Positions 53,713 through 62,900 of a stretch of DNA of 64,000 nucleotides are shown piece after piece (the stretch's first letter is position 1; each line of letters begins with the position of its first letter). The notes under the pieces were generated by a model that saw only the letters and a program-made list of their open reading frames with translations, was not told where the DNA came from and did not search any database. Origin of the DNA: Roseimicrobium sp. ORNL1 (GTDB lineage Bacteria > Verrucomicrobiota > Verrucomicrobiia > Verrucomicrobiales > Verrucomicrobiaceae); contig NZ_CP049143.1 in the NCBI RefSeq assembly GCF_011044495.1, forward strand, positions 5,952,001 to 6,016,000, given 5' to 3'. The translations under genes and the position numbers were made by a program.

Positions 53713-54720
53713 ATGGAAGCACTCGTCACCGTCATTACCACCATCCAGAAACCTACTCAGTGCGTGCAGGAACTCATGACGCACCTCGAGAAGCGCGAGG
53801 CACGCGCGGTTGTCATCGGTGACAAGAAGGGACCTTCCAGCTTCGAGAGCACACAGGCTGATTTCTATTCTCTGGAGCAGCAGTCCACGCTTCCGTTTCG
53901 CCTGGCGGCTCTCCTTCCGACCGGGCACTACGCCCGCAAGAATCTGGGATATCTCATCGCCTTCTCGAGAAGTGCCGCGTGCATCTATGAAACGGATGAC
54001 GACAACGCACCGCTGCCTTCCTGGGCACCACGAGAACTGCAGGTCTCTGCCCAAAAGGCAACTTCCCGGCCATGGCTGAATGTCTATCGCCTCTTCACCG
54101 AAGAGCTGATCTGGCCGCGGGGCTTTCCACTCGAATTGATCTGTTCGCCAGAAAGCTATGCCCATGATCACACCTTGCCGTCCGAGCGCGTCATTGCCCC
54201 CATCCAACAGGGTCTGGCGAACGGCTCCCCTGATGTCGATGCCATCTGGCGATTGATTCTCGACCAGGAGTTCGCCTTCAAAGAAGGCCCCAGCGTTTGG
54301 CTGCCGCCGCAGACGTACTGCCCATTCAACAGCCAGACCACCTGGTGGTGGCCCGAGGCTTACCCCCTGATGTATCTGCCGAGCTTTTGCTCTTTCAGGA
54401 TGACAGACATCTGGCGCAGCTTTGTCGCACAACGTTGCCTTTGGGAACTTGGATACGGCATGGTCTTCCACGGGGCTGAAGTCACCCAACTACGCAATGA
54501 GCACAATCTCCTGCGCGATTTTAGCGACGAAGTTTCCGGGTACTTGCAGAACGATCGAATTGTCGCCCTGCTCAACAACTGCAAGCTTTCCCCAGGTCCA
54601 GACCACGTGGCTGACAACCTGAGACTCTGCTATCAAGCTCTCATCAACGCGTCTGTCATACCTGGGTCCGAGCTACCACTGGTGGACGCGTGGATTGAGG
54701 ACCTGAAAGCCATCCTGTAA
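53713..54720 (+). CDS. STELLO-family (DUF288-like) glycosyltransferase-related protein
   Basis: 335 residues. It has the STELLO/DUF288 pattern: VTVITTIQKPTQCVQELMTHL at the start, GHYARKNLGYLIAF near 76, IYETDDDNAPL at 91-101, and RGFPLELI with later FRMTDIWRSFVAQRCLWELGY. STELLO proteins were described in plants as Golgi proteins that assist cellulose synthase, and relatives occur in bacteria. The DDD acidic motif fits a GT-A metal site. Located between a GT4-like gene and the fucosyltransferase gene. Confidence 0.78.
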   Translation: MEALVTVITTIQKPTQCVQELMTHLEKREARAVVIGDKKGPSSFESTQADFYSLEQQSTLPFRLAALLPTGHYARKNLGYLIAFSRSAACIYETDDDNAPLPSWAPRELQVSAQKATSRPWLNVYRLFTEELIWPRGFPLELICSPESYAHDHTLPSERVIAPIQQGLANGSPDVDAIWRLILDQEFAFKEGPSVWLPPQTYCPFNSQTTWWWPEAYPLMYLPSFCSFRMTDIWRSFVAQRCLWELGYGMVFHGAEVTQLRNEHNLLRDFSDEVSGYLQNDRIVALLNNCKLSPGPDHVADNLRLCYQALINASVIPGSELPLVDAWIEDLKAIL

Positions 54721-54750
54721 CGAGGGTTTCGCAGCTCCACTTTTTTCCGC

Positions 54751-55683
54751 ATGATCATCACACAGCTAAGCGGTGGCCTGGGCAATCAGATGTACCAGTA
54801 TGCTACGGGCAGACGACTCGCCCATGTCAGGGGAGTCCCCCTCAAACTGGACCTTACTGGCTATGGCCCGTTGGGGGATACCCAGGCGCCAGGCCTTGAG
54901 GAGTTCCGCCGCCATGTCAGAATCAAAAAGCTCAACATCTCGGCAAAAGACGCAACGCTGCAGGAGATCGCTGCTTTGCGGGATCCCTACACAGAAAATA
55001 GCAGAACGGTAAGCAGAGTCGTGAGACAACTCCGCCGCTTCATTCCTCGCCTGGGCTTGCCTCATACCCATTTCGCAGAAAAGCGTTATCGATTTGACCC
55101 TGAGGTCCTGTCGCTTGAATCCCCCTGTTTCCTGCAGGGATTCTGGCAATCAGAGAAATATTTCGAGGACATCGCGGACATCATCCGGACCGAGCTTCGG
55201 CCATCCGACCCACAAGTCCTTGAGTATGCTCGCAACCATGTCGACTCCATCCGGCGGCCCGGTGAAACGGTCGTGTCGCTGCATGTGCGCCGCGGTGAGC
55301 TGGCGGTTGCCCAAGAGAAGCTCAAATCGACCAAAGGCACCTTTGGCCCACCTACATCACTGAATTTCATCGAGCGCGCCCTGGCGGAGTTCCCCTCCGG
55401 TCACCGCTTCCTCGTATTTTCAGATTCCGCCCCGGACATCGAGTGGTGCCGGAAAAACATCCGGGCGGAAAAGCTCCACTTCTCAGAGGGGCATGACGAC
55501 ATCCAGGACATGACGTTGATGAGCGCCTGTGACCACCATATCATCGCCAGCACGTTCAGCTGGTGGGGAGCATGGTTGAACAACAGCCCGGACAAGCGAG
55601 TCGTCGCTCCGAGCCAGTGGGGACACCCGGGAGGGCCGATGGTCACGGACGATCTGATTCCGAAAACCTGGAAAATGGTATAA
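54751..55683 (+). CDS. GT11 alpha-1,2-fucosyltransferase-like
   Basis: 310 residues. The N-terminal GGLGNQMYQYATGRRLA (about 8-24) is the hallmark of GT11. HVRRGE is near 178-183 and STFSWWGAWLN near 267. Uses GDP-fucose (or a similar GDP-sugar) to add a fucose to a glycan acceptor. Starts 30 bases after the STELLO-like gene. No GDP-fucose synthesis genes are in the window. Confidence 0.92.
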   Translation: MIITQLSGGLGNQMYQYATGRRLAHVRGVPLKLDLTGYGPLGDTQAPGLEEFRRHVRIKKLNISAKDATLQEIAALRDPYTENSRTVSRVVRQLRRFIPRLGLPHTHFAEKRYRFDPEVLSLESPCFLQGFWQSEKYFEDIADIIRTELRPSDPQVLEYARNHVDSIRRPGETVVSLHVRRGELAVAQEKLKSTKGTFGPPTSLNFIERALAEFPSGHRFLVFSDSAPDIEWCRKNIRAEKLHFSEGHDDIQDMTLMSACDHHIIASTFSWWGAWLNNSPDKRVVAPSQWGHPGGPMVTDDLIPKTWKMV

Positions 55684-55764
55684 CCGGATCTTTGAGGCGG
55701 GCCCCCTTTGCAGTCCCGCGATTGTCTGGCGTGAGACGCTTTCTCCCCCGGTACAGGAAGGCAA

Positions 55765-56664
55765 ATGCTCTTCTCCATCATCATACCAACTTACAACCGG
55801 ATAGAGTATCTCAAGGCCACCCTTGATTCAGTCTGGCAGCAGACGTTCCAGGACTTCGAAGTAATCGTCGTCGATGATGGCTCCACTGACGGAACGGCAG
55901 CTTACCTTTCCTCACTGGAAGGAAAGGTCTCCCTGATCCAGCAGTCCAATGCAGGTCCCGGAGCTGCCCGTAATCGAGGCGCAGAAGCTGCCAGAGGTGA
56001 GTATGTTGTATTCCTGGACAGCGACGATCTGTGGTTTCCATGGACTCTTGAGCTTACCGCGGAGATCATTAATTCCGTTGGAAGGCCTTCTTTTATTTCA
56101 GGCAGAATCTTGCCATTCTCCGACCCCGCTGAATTGCAGCACGTGTCTGCGCAGCCATTGCAATACCGTCATCATCCAGACTACCTCTCCGCTGGCAGCA
56201 CCTTACCCTTCGCGGGTTCCTGTGCGATGATCGTTCGTCGGGACACGTTCATGGCCTCCGGCGGCTTTCTTCAAGGAAAGGTGAGCGCCGAAGATCATGA
56301 TCTTGCCCTGCGGATGGGTGTGGCGGGAGGGTTTGTCGAAATCATGGCTCCGACAACGGTCGGCTACCGCAGACACACCACCAACATCACAGGCTCCCTC
56401 TTGGCCATTGTGGAGGGGATTATGCGTCTTCTGCAGCGGGAGAGTTCAGGGGTGTATCCCGGAGGGAACACCCACAAGAAGAACCGTCATCAGATACTTG
56501 GCTCCCATCTGAGGCCTGTTGCGATTGCGTGCGCGAAAGCAGGCCTTCAAAGCCAGGGTTGGGAATTGTATCGCAAGTCCTTCCTTTGGCACGTCACTCT
56601 CTTGCGCTTGAAGTTCCTGTTCGGATTCCCGCTCATCTCACTGCGGAGCATGTTCACGAAATAG
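55765..56664 (+). CDS. family 2 glycosyltransferase
   Basis: 299 residues. LFSIIIPTYNRIEYLKATLDSV at the start, VIVVDDGSTDGT near 34, AARNRGAEAARGEYVVFLDSDDLW near 72-95 with the DSD metal site. Later sequence SAEDHDLALRMG supplies an acidic catalytic residue. A standard inverting GT-A enzyme of the cluster. Confidence 0.92.
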   Translation: MLFSIIIPTYNRIEYLKATLDSVWQQTFQDFEVIVVDDGSTDGTAAYLSSLEGKVSLIQQSNAGPGAARNRGAEAARGEYVVFLDSDDLWFPWTLELTAEIINSVGRPSFISGRILPFSDPAELQHVSAQPLQYRHHPDYLSAGSTLPFAGSCAMIVRRDTFMASGGFLQGKVSAEDHDLALRMGVAGGFVEIMAPTTVGYRRHTTNITGSLLAIVEGIMRLLQRESSGVYPGGNTHKKNRHQILGSHLRPVAIACAKAGLQSQGWELYRKSFLWHVTLLRLKFLFGFPLISLRSMFTK

Positions 56665-56756
56665 CAGCCCACCCGAGATCCATTCGGAACGCTTGCTGCC
56701 TGAGTGAACGATCCACCCACGAACACGGCTGCCCCTTCTCCATCTCCTATCCCTCC

Positions 56757-57434
56757 ATGATAACCCGAGTTTTTAAACATTTGCTTCCGGACCGTCCGTG
56801 TCCCACGACGGTTCTGCGTGGGCCGTTTCGCAGAGCACGCATCCTCATGAATCCGCGTGCATCTCTCCGGAAAGTGATGGGACTGTACGAACACGAGCTC
56901 AATGGGTGGCTGGATCAGGCGCTGCCCAAAGTGACGAGGATCCTGGATGTGGGAGCCAATGACGGCTACTTCGCCTTCGGTTGTGCTGCGGCATTCCAGC
57001 GGTTGAACATCGCCGGCGACATTATCGCTTACGAGCCCCAGTCGGTGCATTGTGACACTTTGCAAAAGACCATTCCTCTCCAAGCGCCAGGCCAGCCACA
57101 AGTGAAAGTGGTGCAAGCGTTTGTGGGAGCAAAGGATAACGGCATCGATACGGTCACGCTTGACGCCAGCGATGCTTCGGATCGAACCCGTACGCTCATC
57201 AAGATCGATGTCGAAGGGGCAGAAGAAGATGTGCTCGCCGGAGCGCAGTCCTGGCTTGCACCTTCCAACCTCTTTCTCATCGAGGTGCATGCCGAGCACT
57301 TTCTCGACACCATTCCGAAAATGTTCGCCAAACACGGACTTAAACTGAATCGTGTGGATCAGCAGCCGCTTCCGCTGCTGGGGCGTGAGGTCAGGGATGA
57401 ATCCAATTGGTGGCTGGTGTCCGACCTTTCCTGA
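56757..57434 (+). CDS. FkbM-family methyltransferase
   Basis: 225 residues from the ATG at 56757; longer in-frame starts overlap the GT2 gene. SAM motif TRILDVGANDGYFAFGCAAAF near 60-80 and the FkbM signature IKIDVEGAEEDVLAGAQ near 151-167. FkbM-type enzymes O-methylate sugars or polyketides. Lies between two glycosyltransferase genes, so it probably methylates a sugar in the exported glycan. Confidence 0.85.
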   Translation: MITRVFKHLLPDRPCPTTVLRGPFRRARILMNPRASLRKVMGLYEHELNGWLDQALPKVTRILDVGANDGYFAFGCAAAFQRLNIAGDIIAYEPQSVHCDTLQKTIPLQAPGQPQVKVVQAFVGAKDNGIDTVTLDASDASDRTRTLIKIDVEGAEEDVLAGAQSWLAPSNLFLIEVHAEHFLDTIPKMFAKHGLKLNRVDQQPLPLLGREVRDESNWWLVSDLS

Positions 57435-57485
57435 CCCACCGCGGCCTTTCGCCCCATCTTTGTTTCCAGCGATCTGAAACGTTCC

Positions 57486-58703
57486 GTGAGCAAGTCACGC
57501 TTCATCTGCGCTTTCCGAGGACGTCGTGACTCCTATCAGGTGCCACTGGCCCTTGAGGAAGCTGGCATGCTGGACGAGTTCATCACCGACGCTTACGCCA
57601 CCCCCACCCTTCGCTGGCTAGCGTCCCACCTCCCAGGAAGATTGCTGTCCAAGTTCTCCAGCCGCCGTGAGCCGGGCATCGCGGATGAGCGCGTTTCCTG
57701 CCTGTGGGGTACCACCGTACTGGAGCATGCACGGCACCAACTGGGCTACTCGCGAGTGGAAACATGGAACAAGCTCGACGGGCGCTTTTCATCAGCGGCC
57801 GGCGAACTCGCGGCACGGCACCAAACCGACTTGCTTCTCTATAGCCCGTACGCATGGGAGGCCTTCACAAGGTCGTACCGGCACCAGCCAAAGCGTGTAC
57901 TGTTTCAGTATCATCCTCACATTGGCACCGAGCGCCGTATTCTCGACGCAGACGCTGCTCGACATCCCGGATACGGTGAGTCCTTCGCGCAACATGAGGA
58001 ATACCAATTACCAGAACATCTCGCACGGCGTGAACGTGACGCCTGGAAGCATGCGGATCTGATTTTTTGCGCCAGCAGCTTCACCAGAGATTCGCTCCTC
58101 GCTGCGGGTTGTGATGCAAGCCGTTGCCGTGTCGTGCCCTATGGAATAGACGTCCTGCCGCCAGGAGAGTTGCAGCCACCGCCTCAAACTTTTCAGGCGT
58201 TGTTCGTTGGCTCAGGTGGCCAGCGCAAGGGACTGCACCACCTGCTCATGGCCTGGCGAAACGCAAAACTTCCGGCTGGCAGCAGGCTAACCCTGGTCTG
58301 TCGTGTGCTCGATCAGGGTATCAAAACGCTTCTTGAAGGTTTGAAAAACGTCACCCTGATCCAAGGTCTTGGAGCGCGGGAACTCCAGGAGCTCTACGCG
58401 AAAAGCACGCTGTTTGTGATGCCGTCTTTGGTCGAAGGATTTGGACAGGTCTATCTCGAAGCTCTCGCCCACGGATGTCCCGTGCTCGGCACCGCAAACA
58501 CCTGCCTGCCGGATATCGGGACAGAGCGTGAAGGGGTATTCCTGACTCCCTCCGCAGACGTTGATGCACTTGTTTCGCGTCTGGAGGCGCTTGGCCAAAA
58601 CCTCCCGGGGAATGCGGAAATCCGTCGGGCTGCCCGAGCTTTGGCAGCGGCTTATCCATGGCAGGGCTTTCGCAAGATGATCCGCCATCATCTGGCAGGC
58701 TGA
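57486..58703 (+). CDS. GT4-family glycosyltransferase
   Basis: 405 residues, GTG start at 57486. GT-B fold: donor-binding half contains QALFVGSGGQRKGLHHLLMAW and LYAKSTLFVMPSLVEGFGQVYLEALAHGCPVLGTA, including the E-x7-E motif of retaining GT4 enzymes. The acceptor half has FICAFRGRRDSYQVPLALEEAGML. Cytosolic retaining transferase of the cluster; donor unknown. Confidence 0.93.
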   Translation: MSKSRFICAFRGRRDSYQVPLALEEAGMLDEFITDAYATPTLRWLASHLPGRLLSKFSSRREPGIADERVSCLWGTTVLEHARHQLGYSRVETWNKLDGRFSSAAGELAARHQTDLLLYSPYAWEAFTRSYRHQPKRVLFQYHPHIGTERRILDADAARHPGYGESFAQHEEYQLPEHLARRERDAWKHADLIFCASSFTRDSLLAAGCDASRCRVVPYGIDVLPPGELQPPPQTFQALFVGSGGQRKGLHHLLMAWRNAKLPAGSRLTLVCRVLDQGIKTLLEGLKNVTLIQGLGARELQELYAKSTLFVMPSLVEGFGQVYLEALAHGCPVLGTANTCLPDIGTEREGVFLTPSADVDALVSRLEALGQNLPGNAEIRRAARALAAAYPWQGFRKMIRHHLAG

Positions 58704-58730
58704 CAGCCGGTAGTTTTTGCCCTGGTGCAA

Positions 58731-59621
58731 ATGAGCACAGCTTCAGGCACGGTCGATGTCACGGCAATCATGCCTGCCCACACACGGGTGCAGGAAACGC
58801 TCAAGAGCCTGGAGCGCATTCATGCGTGCAGTCCCTCACCGGCTGAAATTCTTGTGCTTGTAGATGGTGGCAACGAAGCCCTGGTCCGCGTGATCAGGAA
58901 TGCCTTCCCCGCGGTCACCATCCTCGAGTCCACGGAAACCCTTGGGCCAGGTGGAGCGCGCAACCGCCTTCTGCACACAGCCCGTCATGACCTGGTCGCC
59001 AGCTTCGATGACGACTCCTATCCGGCCCATGATGATTTTTTCGCGGCCCTGGTCACGGATTTCGAACAGCATCCGCACGCAGACATGCTTTCAGCAAATG
59101 TGCTCGAGCGCTCCCGGCCTGTAGACCCTGCTCTCACCTCAGTCCGCCGCGCCGCCACCTTTGTCGGATGCGGATGTGCCTACCGGCGCAGTGTCTTTCT
59201 GAAGACTTCCGGCTATGTGCCACTGCCTCTGGCCTACGGCATGGAGGAAGCCGACCTGGCCTTGCGGCTCTACGCCATGAACAGCGTGATACTTCAATCT
59301 CCCAATCTCAGGGTGTATCATGATACGAGCCTCGCGCATCGGTTCTCCAGCGACGTCAATGCTGCTGTGACTGCCAATTCCGCGCTCCTGGTGTTTCTTC
59401 GCTATCCAGTCATCCTTTGGCCATTGGGAATTTTGAAACTGGCGAGAACCATCATCGACCTCGCGAAGCAAAAGCGGTTTGCAGGCATCTGGCGCGGTAT
59501 TGCAAACATCCCTCGCGCGTGCGCGATCCATCGCGCGTATCGCAAGCCCTTGAGCAGTGTCACCATTTTCTCCTACCTGAAATTCAGAAGGCGCTGCGCT
59601 CTCGGGAACGTCGCTCCGTGA
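58731..59621 (+). CDS. family 2 glycosyltransferase
   Basis: 296 residues from the ATG at 58731 (GTG at 58725 possible). VTAIMPAHTRVQETLKSLERI near 7-27, LGPGGARNRLLHTARHDLVASFDDDSYPA in pieces near 76-105 with the DDD metal site. EEADLALRLY near 180 supplies the conserved acidic pair. Its stop overlaps the next start as TGATG, so translation is coupled. Confidence 0.9.
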   Translation: MSTASGTVDVTAIMPAHTRVQETLKSLERIHACSPSPAEILVLVDGGNEALVRVIRNAFPAVTILESTETLGPGGARNRLLHTARHDLVASFDDDSYPAHDDFFAALVTDFEQHPHADMLSANVLERSRPVDPALTSVRRAATFVGCGCAYRRSVFLKTSGYVPLPLAYGMEEADLALRLYAMNSVILQSPNLRVYHDTSLAHRFSSDVNAAVTANSALLVFLRYPVILWPLGILKLARTIIDLAKQKRFAGIWRGIANIPRACAIHRAYRKPLSSVTIFSYLKFRRRCALGNVAP

Positions 59622-60835
59622 TGTATTCAAGCGGATCACAGGACACCTCCAATGGGGGATTCGAAAACGTCACGCCGCGGGGTGTCGTGGGAATCTGCAG
59701 TTGGCAACGCGCATTCCGGCACGGCACCTTCAATGCGGGACTGGTGCATCTCGCGGCGCACGCGTTTCCCGGACACACGGTCCAATTCCATGCAGAGCAC
59801 TCCCACGTTCCTTTCCTGAAGGATGCGCTTTCGATGGCGCCCTCAGGTCCTCCATGCTCACTCGAAATACTCGGTCATGATTTGGGAGAAGCACGTACGG
59901 CACGAGGATCCTTTCAGCGCTTCCGCCTGCTGTTCCAGATGGTGCAATCCATGCGGCAACGGCAGGTTGCCTGCTGGATCTTCGCCGACATGGGAGGCTC
60001 TTCGCTCACGCTCTTGAGATATCTCATGCGCCTCGCGCAAGTGAGCGTGCCGGTCATTGTGATTGCACACGGCCTCTTTGAACCTCTGGGATGGAATCCT
60101 GCTCCTCTTCCGGAAAATCTTCCCGGGATGCGGGGGCCCTCACTGCCGAATCTGCGAATGGTGGTCCTGGGAGAGCATATCATGGAGGCACTGCGTGATT
60201 GCCCCTTGCACAGCCGGGAGGACATTCGCTTGCTGCCACATCCGGTGTTGGAGATTGCGCACTCTCAAGCTGCGTCACCTGCGACACACCACTTCGTCTT
60301 TCCCGGGGTACCGGACAAGGGGCTGGCTTCGTTCGCGGGCCTCGCTGCCAACGTGAATGAGGGAGCACAGCGTGCCAGCTTCTCCGTGGCGGGCTTTGCC
60401 TCAGGAGAAGAAGACGCGAACTCCCTGTCACATCTCACCGGCATTGCTCAATTCCCCCTTTCCGTCCGCGAATACTTCAGCCGCCTCTCCGAAGCGACGT
60501 ATGGAATCTGGTTCACCACGCACGAGCCGAATCCCTATCAATACCGCGCAAGTGGCACGATTCCGGATCTGCTCGCCAGTGGAAAGCCTGCGGTCTTTAA
60601 GCGGAACTCCATGGTCGACACGTACTTCCGCAACTACGGAGCAGTCGGGCACCAGTGCGATACGTGGCCTGAGTTGGTCCAGCGCGTGAAAGAGATGAGC
60701 GCGCAACCCCCTGCTGCCATCCTGCCTGCGCATCGCTCCGCAGTGGAACGCGCTCGCCAGGCTCTTCTGCCTCGTTCGTTGGCACCCGTATTCCGGGAGA
60801 TCGCGCTTGCTCCCAAGCTGGCAAATCATGTCTAA
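59621..60835 (+). CDS. GT-B-like glycosyltransferase, divergent
   Basis: 404 residues from the ATG at 59621, which overlaps the previous stop by one base. N-terminal half: GVVGICSWQRAFRHGTFNAGLVHLAAHAFPGH; middle: VIVIAHGLFEPLGWN. The C-terminal half (YFSRLSEATYGIWFTTHEPNPYQYRASGTIPDLLASGKPAVF) looks like the donor side of a GT4/GT-B enzyme, but the E-x7-E motif is lacking. Annotated by fold impression and context only. Confidence 0.6.
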   Translation: MYSSGSQDTSNGGFENVTPRGVVGICSWQRAFRHGTFNAGLVHLAAHAFPGHTVQFHAEHSHVPFLKDALSMAPSGPPCSLEILGHDLGEARTARGSFQRFRLLFQMVQSMRQRQVACWIFADMGGSSLTLLRYLMRLAQVSVPVIVIAHGLFEPLGWNPAPLPENLPGMRGPSLPNLRMVVLGEHIMEALRDCPLHSREDIRLLPHPVLEIAHSQAASPATHHFVFPGVPDKGLASFAGLAANVNEGAQRASFSVAGFASGEEDANSLSHLTGIAQFPLSVREYFSRLSEATYGIWFTTHEPNPYQYRASGTIPDLLASGKPAVFKRNSMVDTYFRNYGAVGHQCDTWPELVQRVKEMSAQPPAAILPAHRSAVERARQALLPRSLAPVFREIALAPKLANHV

Positions 60836-61775
60836 GTTGCGCCACCAGATCGCCCGGTTGGTGTACGGCTCCAGCCGACTCCAGCAGATTCGACTGATGT
60901 CCCAAGTCAAGAGTGCGCCGGACCTGTTGCGCTCCGTGCAATGGTTTCTGAAAGGACTCATTCAGTCAGAGACCGAGGTTGCCACGCCGCATGGCCATTT
61001 CCGCGTCTCCACGTTGGACACCGCTGTCGCGCGTGATCTTTACATCAGCGGAAAGTTTGAAGAGGACATCCTGACGCGCGCCTTCTCCATCTTGGAACAA
61101 CATGGACTACTCAAGGAACGCAAAGTAGATGTCCTGCTGGACGTGGGCGCAAACATTGGTGTAACCTGTATTTCACTCATGGAGATGGGTTTGGTCCGTC
61201 GGGCTGTGGCCATCGAGCCGGACAATCTCAATCACCGTCTCCTGGTGACCAACATCAAGAAGAACGGAAAGACCGAATGCATTGCAGACATCCAGGCTGC
61301 AGTCTCTGATTTTGAAGGAACTGCGGAGCTCGAAATCAGCGCCACCAACTACGGGGACCACCGCATCCGCATGGAGCAAGCCCATTCCCACAGAGATGTC
61401 TACGCGGAGAATTCCCGCAACATCTCCAAGGTGCCCGTGAAAATGCTCGACGGCATCCTGGCTGGGCTTCCCCCAGACTATCGCTCCGCCAGCACCCTGC
61501 TCTGGATGGACGTCCAGGGCCACGAGTGCCGCGTGATGGACGGCGCAGCAAACCTACTGCGCCAGGGCATCCCCACCGTGATGGAACTGTGGCCGTATGG
61601 CATGCAGCGTGCCGGTGTCACGTTGCAAGATCTTCACCAGCGCCTTGTGCAAAACTGGAAAAGCGTCGCTAATCTGAACGTGGATAAACGACCCACCCCG
61701 ATCCACGAGTGGCAGGCCATTGCCCACAACCTTACACGACCGGGTGACTACACGAACCTGCTACTGCTCCCCTAA
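60828..61775 (+). CDS. FkbM-family methyltransferase
   Basis: 315 residues from the ATG at 60828, overlapping the previous gene by eight bases. SAM motif VLLDVGANIGVTCISLMEMG near 96-115, IEPDNLNHRLL, and the FkbM-type WMDVQGHECRVMDGA near 225. The C-terminal part (HEWQAIAHNLTRPGDYTNLLLL) is family-typical. Second FkbM enzyme in the cluster, implying two distinct O-methylations. Confidence 0.87.
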   Translation: MSKLRHQIARLVYGSSRLQQIRLMSQVKSAPDLLRSVQWFLKGLIQSETEVATPHGHFRVSTLDTAVARDLYISGKFEEDILTRAFSILEQHGLLKERKVDVLLDVGANIGVTCISLMEMGLVRRAVAIEPDNLNHRLLVTNIKKNGKTECIADIQAAVSDFEGTAELEISATNYGDHRIRMEQAHSHRDVYAENSRNISKVPVKMLDGILAGLPPDYRSASTLLWMDVQGHECRVMDGAANLLRQGIPTVMELWPYGMQRAGVTLQDLHQRLVQNWKSVANLNVDKRPTPIHEWQAIAHNLTRPGDYTNLLLLP

Positions 61776-61949
61776 GGTGAGGTCTGAAACATCCAACCTC
61801 CAGCTCCCACCGATGACAGACGCAATTTCCCCTGCAAAAGCGGTGGACTGCGGGCGGGAAGGCGCAACACATTTCACCGTGCTTCCAACCTTGCGGAGCA
61901 TGCCAGGCCCGAGCCAGACGTGGTCTTCCTCAATTTAGAAAACTGTGCC

Positions 61950-62867
61950 ATGGACACTCAAAACAAGCTACCAGACGGCTTTGAAAAGCCGACTTCTCTA
62001 CCAACGGATCACGATGCCCAGAAGCGCTGGCAGGATCAAAACCGCACCTGGTGGGAGAAGAACCCCATGCGCTACGATTGGAACGAAGAGATCGGCGGCG
62101 CCGAACGCGAACGTGAGTTTTTCCTCGAAATCGACCGTCGTCACTTTTCAGATGCCGCGAGGTATTCACCGCCACGGTCGAAGCCTTTCGATGAGTTGAT
62201 CCCGTACGACAATCTCAAAGAGGCCGATGTGCTGGAAATCGGCGTGGGCAACGGAAGCCATGCGCAACTCATCGCGCCGCACTGCCGCTCCTACACCGGC
62301 ATTGACCTCACAGAGTATGCGATTACCAGCACACGCCGGAGATTCCAGCTGTGGGATCTGAAGGGGGACATCCGCAGGATGGATGCGGAGAATCTCGAAT
62401 TTCCCGATGCTTCTTTCGACTTCATCTGGACATGGGGTGTGATCCACCACTCCGCGAACACCGAAAAAATCCTGAGCGAGATGAACCGTGTGCTCCGCCC
62501 GGGAGGCAAGGCCGTGGTGATGGTTTACCACAGAAGCTTCCTCTACTATTACATCTTCAATGGTTTCTTCCGGGGGGTGCTCGCCGGTGGATTTCTCAAG
62601 ACTCCCTCACTGCACCGTCTCGTGCAACTCTCAACGGACGGCGCCATTGCAAGATTCTACTCCATTGAAGAATGGAAAAAACTTGTCAGCCCCTACTTCA
62701 AGGTGACGAAGACCCAGATCAAGGGCCAGAAATCTGAAATCCTCCCCCTTCCACCGGGTCGGGTGAAGAATGCGATCACCAAGATCGTGCCGGACTCCCT
62801 TGCCCGCCTGGTGGTGAATACATGCAAGCAGGGGTCGTTCCTCATCACGCATCTGGAGAAGATCTGA
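61950..62867 (+). CDS. class I SAM-dependent methyltransferase
   Basis: 305 residues from the ATG at 61950. SAM motif VLEIGVGNGSHAQLIAPHC near 88-106, GIDLTEYAI, then FDFIWTWGVIHHSANTEKILSEMNRVLRPGGKAVVM, a UbiE/Methyltransf_11 pattern. An amphipathic YYYIFNGFFRGVLAGGF segment follows and may bind membrane or a lipid-linked acceptor. A 174-base gap precedes it with no recognisable feature. Confidence 0.87.
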   Translation: MDTQNKLPDGFEKPTSLPTDHDAQKRWQDQNRTWWEKNPMRYDWNEEIGGAEREREFFLEIDRRHFSDAARYSPPRSKPFDELIPYDNLKEADVLEIGVGNGSHAQLIAPHCRSYTGIDLTEYAITSTRRRFQLWDLKGDIRRMDAENLEFPDASFDFIWTWGVIHHSANTEKILSEMNRVLRPGGKAVVMVYHRSFLYYYIFNGFFRGVLAGGFLKTPSLHRLVQLSTDGAIARFYSIEEWKKLVSPYFKVTKTQIKGQKSEILPLPPGRVKNAITKIVPDSLARLVVNTCKQGSFLITHLEKI

Positions 62868-62900
62868 ACCGGTAACCCTGATCAAAACCAGCCGCGGCAA

